A DNA stretch of 5,338 bases from Acetobacteraceae bacterium. Lineage in GTDB: Bacteria; Pseudomonadota; Alphaproteobacteria; Acetobacterales; Acetobacteraceae. The position numbers and the translations under genes were made by a program. The stretch is from positions 600-5,937 of the forward strand of contig PLSZ01000127.1 in the NCBI GenBank assembly GCA_003164305.1, given 5' to 3'. Under the pieces are notes generated by a model that saw only the letters and a program-made list of their open reading frames with translations, had not been told where the DNA came from and did no database searches. Positions 5,315 to 5,338 of this stretch are shown here, one piece after another. The first letter of the stretch is position 1. Every line of letters begins with the position of its first letter.

Positions 5315-5338
5315 CCCGTAGGGGATTCGAACCCCTGT
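5309..5338 (-). tRNA. tRNA-Glu, 3' part only (cut by window edge)
   Basis: On the minus strand the sequence gives a complete T-arm, AGGGG-TTCGAAT-CCCCT (5336-5320), then the acceptor strand ACGGGAC (5319-5313), discriminator G (5312) and an encoded CCA (5311-5309). The T-arm and acceptor closely match bacterial tRNA-Glu(UUC); the E. coli gene has the same T-arm and differs in the acceptor by one base. The anticodon lies outside the window, so the identity is by similarity of the 3' end. Its 3' end faces left into the accessory region, and the recombinase relic reads into it from the other side. Confidence 0.8.

Overview
The window looks like an accessory region (genomic-island edge) of a GC-rich proteobacterium, most likely an alphaproteobacterium. 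The basis is GC-rich codon use in most genes, the style of the toxin-antitoxin (TA) proteins, and a tRNA-Glu end that encodes its own CCA. No species-level marker is present, and family names here come from motif recognition only, without a database search.

Left edge (1-492): a truncated scrap of an IS630-type transposase enters from the left. About 310 bases with no recognisable gene follow, then the first copy of a 51-base direct repeat, then a promoter/operator with nested repeats. Positions 493-1208 hold a type II TA pair on the + strand: a small antitoxin and a VapC/FitB-like PIN ribonuclease, overlapping by 4 bases. The second copy of the 51-base repeat lies just after the toxin, so the pair is bracketed by direct repeats.

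Middle (1458-4211): a stand-alone DUF2971 protein on the + strand converges on a two-gene minus-strand operon. That operon encodes a large PIN-like nuclease candidate (stop at 2997) and, overlapping it by 4 bases, an exported protein of unknown function (2404-3000). The exported-protein gene is visibly more AT-rich than everything around it. The reading frame of the PIN-like gene stays open far upstream of its likely start.

Right side (4336-5338): a very GC-rich TumE/TumA-type TA pair on the + strand (118 and 125 aa, 4-base overlap), with the toxin first and almost no leader. It is followed directly by the frameshifted C-terminal relic of a serine-recombinase-like protein. The relic runs into the 3' end of a minus-strand tRNA-Glu cut by the window edge. 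This arrangement (recombinase tail against a tRNA 3' end) suggests the attachment-site end of an integrated element.

Taken together, the window has two TA modules, a third PIN-type nuclease coupled to a secreted protein, a DUF2971 protein, and relics of two kinds of mobile element. It reads as a layered stability/defence island built by successive insertions next to a tRNA gene. The least explained parts are the PIN-like plus exported-protein operon and the repeats around the first TA pair.
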